64,000 nucleotides of DNA from Craspedostauros australis (taxonomy: Eukaryota > Bacillariophyta > Bacillariophyceae > Mastogloiales > Achnanthaceae). The position numbers and the translations under genes were made by a program. This document shows, in pieces, positions 1 to 11,730 of the stretch. A model generated the notes under the pieces. It was not told the origin of the DNA, made no database searches, and saw only the letters and a program-made list of their open reading frames with translations. The stretch spans positions 496,001 to 560,000 of the forward strand of contig JAMXDE010000019.1 in NCBI GenBank assembly GCA_026770025.1, read 5' to 3'. The first letter of the stretch is position 1. Each line of letters opens with the position of its first letter.

Positions 1-43
1 AAAAACGAAAACTGACTGGTACGTACAACTGCACGCAAACCCC

Positions 44-331
44 ATGCGCGTAAAAGCGTCGCTGTTTGCAGCGTACAGTGCCAAACAACACAAACAAAAG
101 AAGGAGGCTGCCCTCATCAAGACAGCAACCAACACAACAAACAAAGCAACAGCAACATCCAGAATCATGGCGACCAACAATGAATCAGCTGGAACAGAGG
201 AGGAACAGAGGGAAGAGGAGTTGCAAAGAGAGGAAGAGCAACTGGACCATCAGATGTGGTGTGATGCTCACACCATGAAGGCCAACGCAGAAAGTGAGGC
301 TGTGTTGGGTGATGAGACCGAAACTCCGTGA
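44..331 (+). CDS. small charged hypothetical ORF, weak
   Basis: A 95-codon frame with a Glu/Gln-rich centre and no domain I recognise. The upstream 40 bases are A/C-rich, as in the leaders of the better genes here. A second ATG lies at about 166 in the same frame. Nothing else supports it; it may be an end exon of a gene that starts outside the window or a chance frame. Confidence 0.2.
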   Translation: MRVKASLFAAYSAKQHKQKKEAALIKTATNTTNKATATSRIMATNNESAGTEEEQREEELQREEEQLDHQMWCDAHTMKANAESEAVLGDETETP

Positions 332-2864
332 TGGGAGTGCATCACCGCGATAACACTAGTTGTGGAGTTTTGTGGGCGACAGATCATGCTACTATAACGA
401 GTCTAGAGGTCACCCCAAAACCATCCAAACATCTGCTTACCATGCTATATCTCAACAACACATCACTTACAATTGAAGCTAAACATTGCGTTCAGACGCC
501 TGACTATCTGTTAATCAGAATATTGAAGTTTAATTGATATTGAAGCTGCTTTTATTTTCATGTTGATCCACCACACAATTGTGTGGTGGATTCAAAAAAT
601 TCTCGATCAAGCAATGTTGCCCTCCTCTCAGCACCCATGATCATCATCATCATCCTTGTATTTTGGAAAACTGAACAACACAATGACTTGGTATACTCCC
701 CATCTATCCACTCCATGACGCTTGGCCACAGATACCCACCTGACATGGCCCAAAGTGTCGCTGCACTGAAAAAGAGCGTTGTCAAAAAATCGATTGCAAT
801 CCGGATGCGGTATGGATACGGATCCATACCTCATCCATACAATCCATGCATCCCCTCCACGTGGTCCTCGTGCATTCTCATACTCCCTGGCGACACGCTG
901 ATGCATCCAGAATGGGCTGGGCATGTGTGCTTCCAAAGATACAGCTCCATTTGGTGATGCCATTGTTTTTCGCACCCACCCACCATCAATGACCGTTCGT
1001 CAGATATGGTGGGGTGCCGCCTCTTGTGGGCCGTCTCCGCGGCGCAAACTTCGCGAGGTGAATCTTGAATTAATGCCGCACGCATCTTGTATGGGTGGCT
1101 TGGCGATTGTGTGAGTTGGCAATGGTGCCCTGCACAGCCAAAGCCACATGATGGAAACCCCACGACACACCGCGAAAACTCTTGCCCTCCACTTTTTCCT
1201 CCGCGCGGAGGACTTCCCGGTCCTCCCCGAGCCTGAAACTTCGTGGGCATCTTGGTCTTGGCCTCCTGGAGCCATCCTGCCAATCTATAGGCGATGGGGT
1301 GGGCTGTGGATGGAGTACGCTGGCCATATGCAATGAGCCAATCTGGCGCGAAATTGTGACGTTTGATCTGGGGCCTGCGACGGCCCCAAATCAAGCGCTC
1401 TCACGGCACCCTCTCATCCACCCACCAAGGGTTGCATCGCGGTGACGGCGATGTGCTTGGATTCTGTGGTGGATCACTGGTTGGTGCGGCGCAGTGATTG
1501 CCGTTGGACCGCCATTGTGGCTTTTTTTTGGTGTTCTGCCATTGTCATGTTGTTGTTTTTAGGGGTTTGCCGCCCTCGACCAAGCGTACTTGCTGGGGGC
1601 CGAGGTAATTATCAAATATTGTACTAAATGTACAAAAAGAGCATGGCACTAAGCACTTCGGTAGTACCAATGGAGCTGGACCATTCCGCCGTGATGAACT
1701 GCAGACAATGATGCCTCCTATCGTGCTGTGATTGGTGTTTCATGACGCAGTATCCATCTTCGTGTCGTAGATGACGGATTAAGCAACCGGAGGATATAAT
1801 AGATGTAAACATGCACTCGCCGCTTCTCCCAAAACTCTACAACTAGCGCTATCGTGGACAGGGTGTTGGATGCTCTGATCGGAACTGCTGGGAGGCGCGG
1901 TAATCTCCATCATTAGTGCATCAGAAAAGTACTTTTTCATACAAAAACGGTGTTCTCCACCTCATTTCATGTGTTTTTACGCGCGAATTCCGATGCTTTA
2001 ACGAACCACATTCTCTTGGAGTCAAAATGACGCTGGTGCGTCACCATCGTTCTTCAGCTTGTTCATCGCATGCCACTTACTGTGTTGCCACCATGTCGCC
2101 AGGGTGTTCCATTCTTCCTCGGGTCTTCCGTTTGTCTCCGCCAATGAGGTTGGAATGGTTGCTGGTGCCACCTCCCTTTCATTGCACGAACTGATGCCGA
2201 GACTCAATCATCATGCCGTGGTCATCTTAGTCCAACCCACGCACAGCTCCTCCTCCCCCCGTGGTCGGCGTGACCGATCGGCCACATTTTCCGTCCAACG
2301 GAGACACACGACAGGCAGCTGTACACACTTGTTGTTTGTTCTGCATCATCCATCCTTCCGCCCTTTCGTCTTGGCCTTCCGCTCTTTCGTCTCCGCCTTC
2401 TGACTCGCAGTGGTCGCACAATCGGTCGTCTCTGTTCCCGTCATTCCCGGCCTTCCAGCATGGGAGTCTGTTCTGGCAACCGGCGTCGTGTCCCTCATGC
2501 TTCCCACACACTTAATCGCAACATGGACACAACACACACGATAGCCCAACGTTGTTTGTGCCTTCTCGACCGCCGGTGTTTCCTGTGCATCGCACCTCCC
2601 CAACAACATTGCTATGCCCCCCGAAACCCCCCTCCCATTTCGTACCCCACACACACAACAAAGCCACTTCAGTGCAGTGCTTGCCTGTTCGACGAAGTTT
2701 TGCCATCTGCCATGACAAACCAGCGTTTGTAGAGACGGAACTTAATCGAACAGATTAGTACTCTCCTCTATCCCATTCGTGTGGTGCCAACTCGCAGAGA
2801 CGTTCAATTATTAGACTGATAAATTCCAAATGACACGTGTGTTTAATTTAATGCAATGTACAGT
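332..2864. other. no gene seen
   Basis: Many short overlapping frames occur on both strands, none with a recognisable domain, compositional bias or plausible splice pattern. It holds a 26-bp perfect palindrome (566-591) and an imperfect stem near 808-833 whose arms GGTATGGAT and ATCCATACC flank four bases. Confidence 0.5.
566..591. repeat. 26-bp perfect palindrome
   Basis: The left arm ATCCACCACACAA is followed at once by its exact reverse complement, centred between 578 and 579, with no spacer. The flanking bases 565 and 592 do not pair, so the symmetry is exactly 26 bp. As RNA it could only fold with a few unpaired central bases; as DNA it could extrude or bind a dimer. Confidence 0.9.
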
Positions 2865-3941
2865 CTAGTCGTGACCCATTCGCTGTCGGGCTGTGGACAG
2901 CGCCTTGTTAACGTCGAACGCTGGATAGCCGTTCCCTAGTTCGATTTGGGTGATGACCGCCACCGCATGGAAGGCTGTGTGGTGTTTGTCCACGTGATGT
3001 CGCCACTTCTGTCCCAAACAGCCCCACTGCTTCAATCTACCGTTAATCGTTTCGTGGTGAGCACGAAGAATGCCATCAGCTTTGAAGGTGGGCGGGAACA
3101 CTTTGTCATCCCCTCTGTAGCCGTTATCAGCAATGACGACCTCGTCTGCCCGAATTGCTTGCTTGAGGTCCGAGCGGAAGATGCCCAGGTCATTCATGTA
3201 TCCACACGGATAGGGGCCATTCACCCAAACAATGTCTCCTCTGCTTATGGAAACAGCAACTTCGTACCTCACACCAGCAGCCTTGAACTTGTGCGAGTAC
3301 CACACCTTGTTAAACGGTTTGGGGTCGTTAGTGCGAAAGTCAGTGCCGTCGACAGTCAAGAAAGCGCTCCCATTTCTGTCTGCGTCAATAAAGCGGTTGT
3401 CTAGGTCAATCTGTAGGCAAACAAGATGGATACGAGCAGTCACGAACGAAAATTGTGAGTGAGTCGTGGTAGGCGAAAAAAAGAGTTCGCATCGGTCGGG
3501 GTTCTCATGTGCTGCACTTACGATGTCATGACGCAACTCCTCAACGGCTCTAGCCATGACCCACGCCCACTGGCGGAAAGTTTTCGCGCTGGTGTTCATC
3601 ATCCGCGCCACCACTGTCTCAGACAGGTACATTCGGAGGAACGCGCACATCCAAAGGAGGTGCTTCGGCTTCGCATTGCAGGGGAGAAGACCTGTGCCAA
3701 TCAGGTCTTCCCAGAGGAGGTGAGTGATGGACGGATCGGTGCCAAACATCGCGCGAAAATTACGCAACTGTGCATCGTTGAGGGTGTCCATGTCGCGGTG
3801 ATGCACGTTGTCTCCCATCAGCAAAAATCCTTCGGCTGCAAATTCACCAGCACTGGTACTCTCCGCTGCCGAATCCATGTCTGTGAGTCGTGCCTGAGTT
3901 GTGATTCGACTATGTGGAATGCAAGTTCGTGTTGGTTTCAA
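2865..3941 (-). CDS. PIF/Harbinger-type DDE transposase, one intron
   Basis: A DDE transposase of the DDE_Tnp_4 kind found in PIF/Harbinger elements and in derived HARBI1-like genes, which cut and join DNA. Exon 1 is 3522-3941 and exon 2 is 2865-3410; the 111-bp intron 3411-3521 has a GTAAGT donor and a GCCTACAG acceptor. The spliced protein is 321 residues. The probable catalytic residues are Asp in VDGTD, Asp in IADNGY and Glu in HHETINGR. The intron is a multiple of three and has no stop, so the frame also reads straight through. A shorter start at 3878 (MDSAAES) fits the spacing in the second copy at 49 kb better than the Met at 3941. I see no terminal inverted repeats and no partner Myb-like gene, so it may be a remnant or a domesticated gene. 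The C-terminus ends RQRMGHD, shorter than in the second copy. Confidence 0.82.
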   Translation of the reverse strand: MKPTRTCIPHSRITTQARLTDMDSAAESTSAGEFAAEGFLLMGDNVHHRDMDTLNDAQLRNFRAMFGTDPSITHLLWEDLIGTGLLPCNAKPKHLLWMCAFLRMYLSETVVARMMNTSAKTFRQWAWVMARAVEELRHDIVSAAHENPDRCELFFSPTTTHSQFSFVTARIHLVCLQIDLDNRFIDADRNGSAFLTVDGTDFRTNDPKPFNKVWYSHKFKAAGVRYEVAVSISRGDIVWVNGPYPCGYMNDLGIFRSDLKQAIRADEVVIADNGYRGDDKVFPPTFKADGILRAHHETINGRLKQWGCLGQKWRHHVDKHHTAFHAVAVITQIELGNGYPAFDVNKALSTARQRMGHD

Positions 3942-5245
3942 CGAAGACTACGTTTTGTGTGGCAATAGTAGCAGTGTCAAGTTTGCTGGTCATGGAGGAA
4001 GTGGCTTGTTGTTGCTAACATAATTGCCTGATGATGACCATGTAGTCTATGAATTAGCTGCACCAGTTTTGCCAACTCAAAGCATGTGCGTACGACATTT
4101 GGTGTGGAAGTCGTGCTCCATCCTCCCACGACTTCATTTGCAACGGACAATGTGTGATCCCTCCTTTGGTGTATCCGCATGTCCTACGTGGCCTAAAGGA
4201 ACGAGACATGCTGTGATGAATTGGACTGTCTGTTTCGCTGGTCATTGCGACTTGCAACATCAACGTGGGAGTAGAGCGCAGAGCAGGCAAGCGCAAGACA
4301 ACAGAATACAATTGTGGTGACTCGTGTATGCAAGACTTCTATGGATTGGTAGACTGCCCTAGTCCGTTGTTGGAGCTGATGCGATCGGCTTGCTCGGTCA
4401 GGCAACGAACATTGCTAGTGCATGTGATGCCTGGTTGCGCACTCGCAGGTGGCCGCGCTGGCCACATGGGGCATGTCACCAGTACCAGCGACGCGACGAG
4501 GCGCAGGCACCCACGATTCCGCCAATGACGAACCTCCATGGCATGACATTCGTACCAAGCTCAAGAACAAGGCCTCAGTGAGGCGGTGAACATCTGTATC
4601 CAGCGTCATTGACAGAATCAGGAGTCATTGTAGCGCTAGTTGCAATCCTTCCTTGCCGTCCCCAAGGACAACGGAAAAAGTCAAACAAGAAAGAAACAAA
4701 TGAAAAGGCCCAACGGTATTGCAAACATAATTTATTTTGTAATTCCGACCGTTTATCCCCAGCAATCGGAGCAAAAAAGAGAAATAGGCAACACTGTCAT
4801 CGTGGTGAGATGAAGAATACGCCAAGAATTCCTAAATAATTTATTTTGTAATTCCGGGTGGAATTGCGATTGTAATTCTTTTTGGGGATGGAAGAGCAAT
4901 GACTTTGAGATGATTTCACGATGACTTGTGACGATTGAACGTGCTTCCACTGGCACGATCATGCGTGGTATTGTGGGACATGAAATTTGATAATGTGTGT
5001 CACTGAGCTGAACAGATATCCAGATATTTCATGACGGGACATCAAAACAAGACTATAATAGTGCTTCTGTTCGTGTGCAACAGAGTATGACCACTTCGAA
5101 GACTACTAGGCAGACGAATAGAAAGCTGAATGGTTTCGATGCACAGGAGACCGCGTCAACCTCAGGATGAGCAGCAGATGTAGTGCAAGGGAGGTGGAGA
5201 GGCTGCCTTTTGTTTGTACGCTTGCAATACCACACAAAAAGCACG
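3942..5245. other. intergenic; 20-bp direct repeat
   Basis: No supported gene. A 20-bp A/T-rich sequence beginning TAATTTATTT is repeated exactly at 4728-4747 and 4837-4856. The last 60 bases are the probable leader of gene A; an in-frame upstream ATG at 5183 could extend that gene by 21 residues. Confidence 0.5.
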
Positions 5246-7748
5246 ATGGCGAAACCGAAACGCTGGATCTACAGCAGCAACCTAGTGCAGACCCTCAAAG
5301 AGCAAGTGCGAGAGGGCATCATCAAACCAGAGTGGGACGGAAAAGAGGTGTGGAGGAGGTCCAGCATTGCGCGCCAATTCATCGAAAGCGAATTTCCGAG
5401 AAACCTGGCGAAACTTCGCGCCAAGGTCCAACAAGAAAAAAGTGAGTGCCTTGAATCTGTGACGTGTGCATGACGTGACTTGTTTGACGGATACATGCGT
5501 GACTCAGAATACGTGACTCATAATTTTGATTCAGTCGGGAAAGACGCAAACGAATCTCCAACCGTTTCCGAGCTTGCTGCGAACGCCAGGGAAATTCGAG
5601 AAGCTTCTCGAATGATCCGACCAGACATCGACCTCACCAACCTGGACAACGACAACGACAACGACAACGACAACAACGCTACAACGCAGCCACCACCACT
5701 GCAACGAACAAACACCACCATCCTACCAGCCATGACCAAAGCTGCTCCTCCATCACCTGTCGCCACCACTGACGCCGACGTCATGAAGTGGCTCGATGCC
5801 AACAACCACCAAAATCTTCCTGTGACCCGCACCTTCTACCGCAACGCGAATGGCGAACGCGTCATCGATCTCGCGTTTGAACTCACCGGTGGCACTTGCC
5901 ACAAAGACCTTCGCGTGCATGTTGCGCCTGGGGGCATGTCTGTCGTGCTTGAAGTGATGCAAAACACTGCTCTTGCAAACGTTGAACTTCTCCATGAGCA
6001 ATTGCGCGATGATTTTGCTCTTGCCAACCAGTCGTGGGTGACAACGTTCGATGACGAAAAGGCGCGTGTGAATGCTACAGCTAAGGCAATGTCGCGCATG
6101 AAAAAGCGCGAAGGAGTACCAGTGCGCACGCAGAAAGTGGATTTGCCGTTCGCTGTCACGAATCGATTCGAGCGCGCCAGCGATGGCGTTCTCAGCGGTA
6201 TCAACTACATGGAGATGGAGGTAACTACGAACGACAAGGAGAGCGTGGTGAGGGCATCTGTGTTGATTGTGCGCGTTGTCGAACAACACAGTTCTCACCC
6301 CATCGTTTCTGTCGTTCCAAAAGCTCGTTCTGCAAATAAACGATCCGTATTCGTTGGCTTGTCGCGTGTTGGGGCTACTACGCCACAACGCCGTGTTGAC
6401 CTGAACACGCGCATCACATGTGTGCCCTCCCGTTGCGATGACTCCACCATCGGAACCGCTACACACTACGCACCCTCCACGTACGAGAAGGTGGCGGCCA
6501 TACAGGTAAGTACATGAAACGAAATAACCGAGCGAATTCCACGATCAACGACGACTGGATGGGTGACAAAAGCGCGCGCACTCCCACTCACGAGCTTCTT
6601 TCTGCTTCCCTGAACTCTTCCAACAGCACGAAGGCGTGTTTGGGGCGTCCTTCCCGGAGGGTCCTGGCGCTGTGCCTCGCGGTGACAGCAGCTGCTCAGC
6701 AAAATCCATCAGCGTCACCAGCAGCCGGTACGACGCGTGTCCAGGCAAGCCCACCAAGACCTCACACAAGGTGCGCAAGTCCAAGCATCGGCGCAAGTCC
6801 AAAACCCATCGTGCCACAAAATCCAAAAAGGTTGCACACCACCCCGCCAAACCAACACCAACACCAACACCAACACCAGCACAATCACCAACACCAACAC
6901 CAACGCCAGCACCAACAACAACACCCACCAAGGATGTAGTGGCCGCCATCGCCAAGGGCATCGCCATGGCGAGCGGGTACTTTCCGTTGATGCCGCCTCC
7001 CGTTCCTCGCGCCAGTGGCGCCGCCGTCGTGCCACCAGCAGCCCCGGTCCTCCAAGCCGCGCCAGCAGCTCCAGTCCTCCAAGCCGCGCCACCAGCAGCC
7101 CCGGTCCTCCAAGCCGCGCCGTCCAAGGCGCCAACGGCAGCAGAGGCCAGAGCCAGAGCAGTGAGAGCGAATGCTCTGGCTGATGAAGCGGAGAGGCTGG
7201 AGCTGGCAGCACAACAGGCTGCTGCAAACAAGCCTGCTGCACAACAGGCTGCTGCAAGCAAGGCAGCAAACGATGCTGCTGCAAAACAGGCAGTTGCAAA
7301 CGAGGCTGCACAATGGGCTGCTGCACACCAGGCTGCTGCGGACAAGGCTGCAGATGAGGCTGCTGCACGACAGGCTGCTGTGGATGAGGCTGCTGCACGA
7401 CAGGCTGCCGTGGATGAGGCTGCTGCACGACAGGCTGCTGTGGATGAGGCTGCTGCAGATGAGGCTGCTGCAAACAAGGATGCTGTGGACGAGGATGTGC
7501 TTGCTCCAGAGACGGTGCAAGCTCAGGGGATGGAGGTGGAAGGAGGGATTGATGTGCCCATTGCGGACATCGTTGATCCTGCAGACATGGACTGGATCGG
7601 AGTGAGCACACACGAGCGTTTGGGGGTGGATGAAGATCCACAGGAGTCATCAGAGGAATCGGATGGCAGTGGCGACAGCGATTCTGATGCCCCCAGTGAC
7701 GATTCCAGTGGCGATTCCGGCAGCGACGAATCTGAAGAGGAGGAATAG
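5246..7748 (+). CDS. gene A: three-exon protein of an unrecognised family, paralog of gene B
   Basis: I do not recognise this family. Proposed exons are 5246-5441, 5535-6505 and 6627-7748 (762 residues). Intron 1 (93 bp) starts GTGAGT and ends GATTCAG; intron 2 (121 bp) starts GTAAGT and ends CCAACAG. Intron phases are 1 and 0, and all three frames join cleanly. An alternative acceptor at 5507 also keeps frame. Exon 1 encodes about 65 basic residues (MAKPKRW...) with a W/F-rich pattern. Exon 2 encodes an acidic Asp-Asn run, a Pro-rich linker and a core of about 190 residues with RVIDLAFELTGGTC and later VDLPFAV and LIVRVVE. Exon 3 begins basic (KVRKSKHRRKSKTHR), then has Pro-Thr repeats, Ala-Pro repeats, a long Ala-rich run with AARQAAVDE units, and an acidic tail DSGSDESEEEE. 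The basic ends and acidic tail suggest a nuclear or nucleic-acid-linked protein, which is only inference. Gene B at 43.1-45.4 kb has the same plan. Confidence 0.6.
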
Positions 7749-7777
7749 TCGAGCAGCAAGGTAATAATAGCGAACAG

Positions 7778-7798
7778 ACACACACACACACACACACA
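7778..7798. repeat. CA dinucleotide run
   Basis: About ten AC units just after the stop of gene A, in its probable 3' untranslated region. Confidence 0.9.
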
Positions 7799-8630
7799 TT
7801 TGTTCAGTACCAGGCCCAAAAGGGGTGGAAATGACTAGTTGTAGAAAACTGAGCAGCGTGCAACAATATTCCATTAGATGCCAAAACAAAACCTGTTATT
7901 CCTTGTCCTAAAAGCTTGTGAAATGGACCGAAATATCGGACATGACAATTGCCTTGCACTTCTGTGGATTATTTAGAAACATGAAATTATATTTCGATAA
8001 ATAGCATTACCGCACCTCCCTGAAAAAGAGACTAAACAATTCAAAATGGGAACAACCTTGCCGAAACAAAGAACAGCAACGCGTTAACTTGGATCGATGT
8101 AGTCGTAGCCAAAAGGCTGAAACCCGAAGGAGATGGACGAATGTGCAAATCCATCGATCCATAAAAGGTAAAAACAGGAGGAACCGGAAATCGTAAATGG
8201 GTCAGTATATGTTTTAGATCTACTAGGATTATGAATATGAGCTTAGTTTTTAAATCCGGGAAAAAAATATGGAATGTTGATTGCAAACAGTTGGTCGACT
8301 CGCTGATCGGGCTCATAAACAAGACCAAGAAACGGAAGAGAAGCGCGCTTCTGCGACAAACCTCCCAAAATACGACCACGACATGCGGACTAACACAAAG
8401 GAGGTGCTGTCTTCATTGAAGGAAGGCCACAACGTCCAGCACCGAATCTTCATGTTCATGTTCATGTTCATTGACTTCGACATTCATCACACAACAGAGC
8501 GTAGGAGATAGAGCATCAGCAATAACATCGAGAACGAAGACGACCAACACATGCCTCACTCTCGCGCACTCAACACGCTCAACACGCTCAGAACTGTCTC
8601 TGGAGAGAAAGCGCAACGAAGAAACGAACG
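7799..8630. other. intergenic and 5' leader of the next gene
   Basis: No supported gene. TTCATG is repeated in tandem near 8450-8470. The last 100 bases, with repeated CAACACGCT, look like the untranslated leader of the methyltransferase-like gene. Confidence 0.45.
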
Positions 8631-10127
8631 ATGATGGACCTCTTCACGGTTCCGAACGAGGTTGCGTTCCCGCTGCTGATCGCCATCATGGTGTGGTACA
8701 TTGGCTTGACTGCTCCGCAGTTGCAGATTCCCATCCTTGTGGAAGATATCAGCGGCAAGCGACGCATCTTGGATGCAAAGACGAGCGTCGCGCAACCGCT
8801 GGCTCCGCCGCATCGCGTCGTGCGACCTGCCAGCAGCAGCGCCAGCGCCATTTCCTTCATGAGCCTATCCACGATGAAGAAGCAGCGCAGATCGTCGTCG
8901 TCGGCCCGCACTGGCCCCCATGCATCGAGCGCGATCGCTGCCAACAGGGTCGCAACGACGACGTTCCTCAAGATGGAGCCGTCCACGCTGTCGGGTTGGG
9001 AGAACGTCGTCAATGGCATCGTCCCCGTGCGTCATCAGAGATTCATTCTGCCCATCCTCTTTGTGCTTCCCATCGTCGTCTCGGCGTATCGCAGCTTCAT
9101 GGCAGATGCGGTTGCTAGCAACGGCACAATCAATGGCATGCGCGATGTGCAGCGTGTACTCGGTGCGTGCTGCATCATCACGTCGTTCGTCATCCGGGTG
9201 CTGTGTCAGCACCATCTCAAGTCCGGTCCCGTTCGGACCATGCCTGTTACCGCCACAACGAGAGAGACAGCCAAGCTTGAGAACAATCGCGAGCGAGTGG
9301 GCAGCAGCAACGGCGACGACAGCCATGTATGCACGCAAGAACACCACCAGCCGGTGATGGACTCGGGCACAAGCGACAACGTCGAGGAAACCAAAATGGA
9401 GCTCACGGGATCAACGACGCCGTCACCACGAAAACAGCAGCAACAACTGTCTTCGTATCTCTCCAAATCCAACAAAACAGCTGCCAACGGCCAGAGCAAT
9501 TCTGCGTCGTCGTCTCTGGCATCCATGACTTCCATCACCAGCGCCACAAGTGCGACGGATGACATTGGTCAGCAACAACAGCAACAACAGCAACAACAAC
9601 TACAACAACAACAACAACCACAGCATGATTCAATCGCCGACCTCTCAGCACGCCAAAGCACCGCATCGTCATTCCATCCACCGCAGTCCAGCACCGCAAC
9701 GACGCAACATCATAGCCTGCTGCAGCACGCGTCCATCCACAAATCCACAAAGATCCTGTCATCCCTCGTGACGCAATTCCTTCCACCACGGCCACATGGC
9801 ACGCGTCTCTCGTTGGACTTCACCATCCCTTGCATACTGTGGTTGCCGCGCACCACGACGATGCACAGCCGCAACGCGTTGCACGTCCTGTGCAAGACGG
9901 GACCCTACGCCCTGTGTCAGCACCCGACCGCGCTGGCATGGATCCTGTGCTGCGTGGGGATTTGGCTGTGGACGTCGTGCCTGCAGGCGGCGCCGGCTGT
10001 TTGGATCGCGTTGCATGTCGTCAAACTACAAATTCCACAAGAAGAGATGCTGCTGCGGCATGTATTTGGACGCGAGTACGAACTGTACCAATCGACGCGC
10101 AAATGGTTGATACCGGGCGTGTATTAG
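8631..10127 (+). CDS. isoprenylcysteine carboxyl methyltransferase-like membrane protein with polyQ insert
   Basis: A single 498-residue frame. The last 85 residues match the ICMT/phospholipid methyltransferase superfamily: TGPYALCQHPTALAWIL (the family usually has GPY..xRHP), two hydrophobic segments, then IPQEEMLLRHVFGREYELY and a C-terminal IPG. In the family these form the S-adenosylmethionine and substrate site; true ICMT methylates the prenylated Cys of CaaX proteins in the ER membrane. The N-terminus has a hydrophobic segment at about residues 8-27, and further segments fall near 140-160 and 170-190. Between about 200 and 390 lies a low-complexity insert rich in Ser, Thr and Gln, with a Gln run near 315-330. 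Ordinary ICMTs are about 280 residues and lack it. RHP being QHP is a substitution to note. Substrate is not provable from sequence. Start: the first of two adjacent ATGs after an A-rich leader. Confidence 0.7.
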   Translation: MMDLFTVPNEVAFPLLIAIMVWYIGLTAPQLQIPILVEDISGKRRILDAKTSVAQPLAPPHRVVRPASSSASAISFMSLSTMKKQRRSSSSARTGPHASSAIAANRVATTTFLKMEPSTLSGWENVVNGIVPVRHQRFILPILFVLPIVVSAYRSFMADAVASNGTINGMRDVQRVLGACCIITSFVIRVLCQHHLKSGPVRTMPVTATTRETAKLENNRERVGSSNGDDSHVCTQEHHQPVMDSGTSDNVEETKMELTGSTTPSPRKQQQQLSSYLSKSNKTAANGQSNSASSSLASMTSITSATSATDDIGQQQQQQQQQQLQQQQQPQHDSIADLSARQSTASSFHPPQSSTATTQHHSLLQHASIHKSTKILSSLVTQFLPPRPHGTRLSLDFTIPCILWLPRTTTMHSRNALHVLCKTGPYALCQHPTALAWILCCVGIWLWTSCLQAAPAVWIALHVVKLQIPQEEMLLRHVFGREYELYQSTRKWLIPGVY

Positions 10128-11085
10128 AGCTGGCGCTATGTTATGTGTATCATTCATTATCACGACAAGACGTTGGTCGACATATAGTAGTGCAGGCAGT
10201 TTGTTGTTTGGAATGAACATGTACTTAGCTGCAGTGTACTATCCAGTGGCTATTGGCTATTTTCCGGTTTGTTGGCACTTGTTGGTAATTATTGGTAACC
10301 ATTCGCCTATCATTGATGGCACAAGCTGCCATTCGATGAGTTGATGGCCGTTGACCGACATCTTCACATCATTAGAAAGAGCAGAGTGAGAGCTCTCTGT
10401 TGGCAAACGGTCTCCGCTTCCTGTTCACCTTGATGCCTCTTCTGACTGACCTTTTCATGTAGACGACGTGCGGACACGAATCCGCATTTTTTTTGTTGGT
10501 AACCATTGGTATCTGCGTAGAGTCTACGACATTCTGGTACAGAAATTTGTTGCTTTGTCGTCCAATCTCGATCGACGGCCTTCCAAAGACCTGCATCCAA
10601 TTCTATTTTGTCTATTGCCCAAGTGAATGGCATGGTTGCATTCTTCGCTTCATTCTGCTTCGGGCGGCGTGTTGGTCAACAGTCCAGAATGCTATTGTGT
10701 GTTGCCTTGTGTGTTTGAAGTCAATCACTACTGCTCGTGACAGTGCCCTAGACGGGAGGCTAGATAGACTATTGGTGACACAAGACCTAGACTTGTGCAC
10801 AATAGATACGAGTGGGTCTTATAAGACCCACTCGAGTGAACGAAGGTGCAGTCGTGCATGATCGTGACTTAAAATTTAACAAAATAAGTACATGTTCGGA
10901 ATCTACGTAAAATTCTGTCGAGGGGGATTTAATTTAAAAATCGGGAGAGTTGTGGATCAAAAGTTATAGACCTTGCAATAGTTTTGGTCTTCGGCCGTTG
11001 TAGACCTTCCTTAGACTTCGCTGGGTATCGCCAAAACTCGCTGATGATGTCACACCTGTTCCTATTTTGAATTATTTGTCGCTTG
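10128..11085. other. intergenic with a palindrome
   Basis: No supported gene. It contains a 26-bp palindrome at 10809-10834 and short A/T-rich stretches. A minus-strand frame of 89 codons at 10364-10633 has no recognisable motif. Confidence 0.45.
10809..10834. repeat. 26-bp perfect palindrome
   Basis: The arm CGAGTGGGTCTTA meets its exact reverse complement with no spacer, centred between 10821 and 10822. The next bases outward do not pair. It has the same length and zero spacer as the palindrome at 566-591, but an unrelated sequence. Confidence 0.9.
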
Positions 11086-11730
11086 CTATCTGGTCCTGAC
11101 ACGATTCACAATTTTCCACGTCTCATTTTCCTTCAATGTTTCCGCACTTTCGACTGCTTGTTTTGCCGCACGTGGATGCAAATCATTGTGGGTTTGCTCC
11201 AAATTCTCGTCTTCCTTGGCTCTGCACCGTCCAAATTCTTCTTCGTCACAACCAGAATCATGCAGCGTTGGTTGCGCACTGGCGCTCGCAGTCATACTTA
11301 CCATTGTGCACTCCATCGTTTCAGCGGTTTTTGACTTCTTTTCTTGTTTTGAACTTGAGATAGTCCGTGATGAGGTATGCTTTACTCTCAGTGGTGATAC
11401 TTGTAGTTGAGTGTACCAGTCTGTTTTCACCCGTTCCATCGCCATCAGTTGTCGGTGTGCGTCGTACTCCGCTATTCTGTTCCTTGAGTCATGGCAAGCA
11501 AGTACGCAGATTTTGTTCAGCTCTGCCAACAAATAGTCAGGGATAGGTTCAAACGATCGAGTCTTCTTTGCGGCGCAACCCGGTGTTGCAACAGGAGGAA
11601 GATCCATAGCAGCAGTTGTATCCTTCCACATTGCGTCGTGACCAGCAGTTTCCATGAGGTTGTTGCAAAGGGCTGTTTTGAATACATTCGCTTCACCCTG
11701 TTTCACACTCTTCTGGGCCTTTCGCCTCAT
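11086..11730 (-). CDS. hypothetical protein, hydrophilic, partial?
   Basis: A 214-codon frame rich in Lys, Glu, Thr and Ser with no membrane segment and no domain I recognise. It includes the stretch FEPIPDYLLAELNK and a C-terminal half rich in Ala and Glu. The DNA just upstream (11731-11870, minus) encodes CHQCQ and a further Cys in a different frame, so an upstream exon with a Cys-type zinc site is possible; I could not fix a splice. It lies downstream of the RNase H end of a broken copia element and may be an old passenger of that element or a host gene. Confidence 0.35.
   Translation of the reverse strand: MRRKAQKSVKQGEANVFKTALCNNLMETAGHDAMWKDTTAAMDLPPVATPGCAAKKTRSFEPIPDYLLAELNKICVLACHDSRNRIAEYDAHRQLMAMERVKTDWYTQLQVSPLRVKHTSSRTISSSKQEKKSKTAETMECTMVSMTASASAQPTLHDSGCDEEEFGRCRAKEDENLEQTHNDLHPRAAKQAVESAETLKENETWKIVNRVRTR

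Noticed and set aside
6545-7477. Ala-rich 310-codon minus-strand frame
   Set aside because: Mirror of the Ala-rich exon 3 of gene A; the splice pattern and the paralog support the plus strand.
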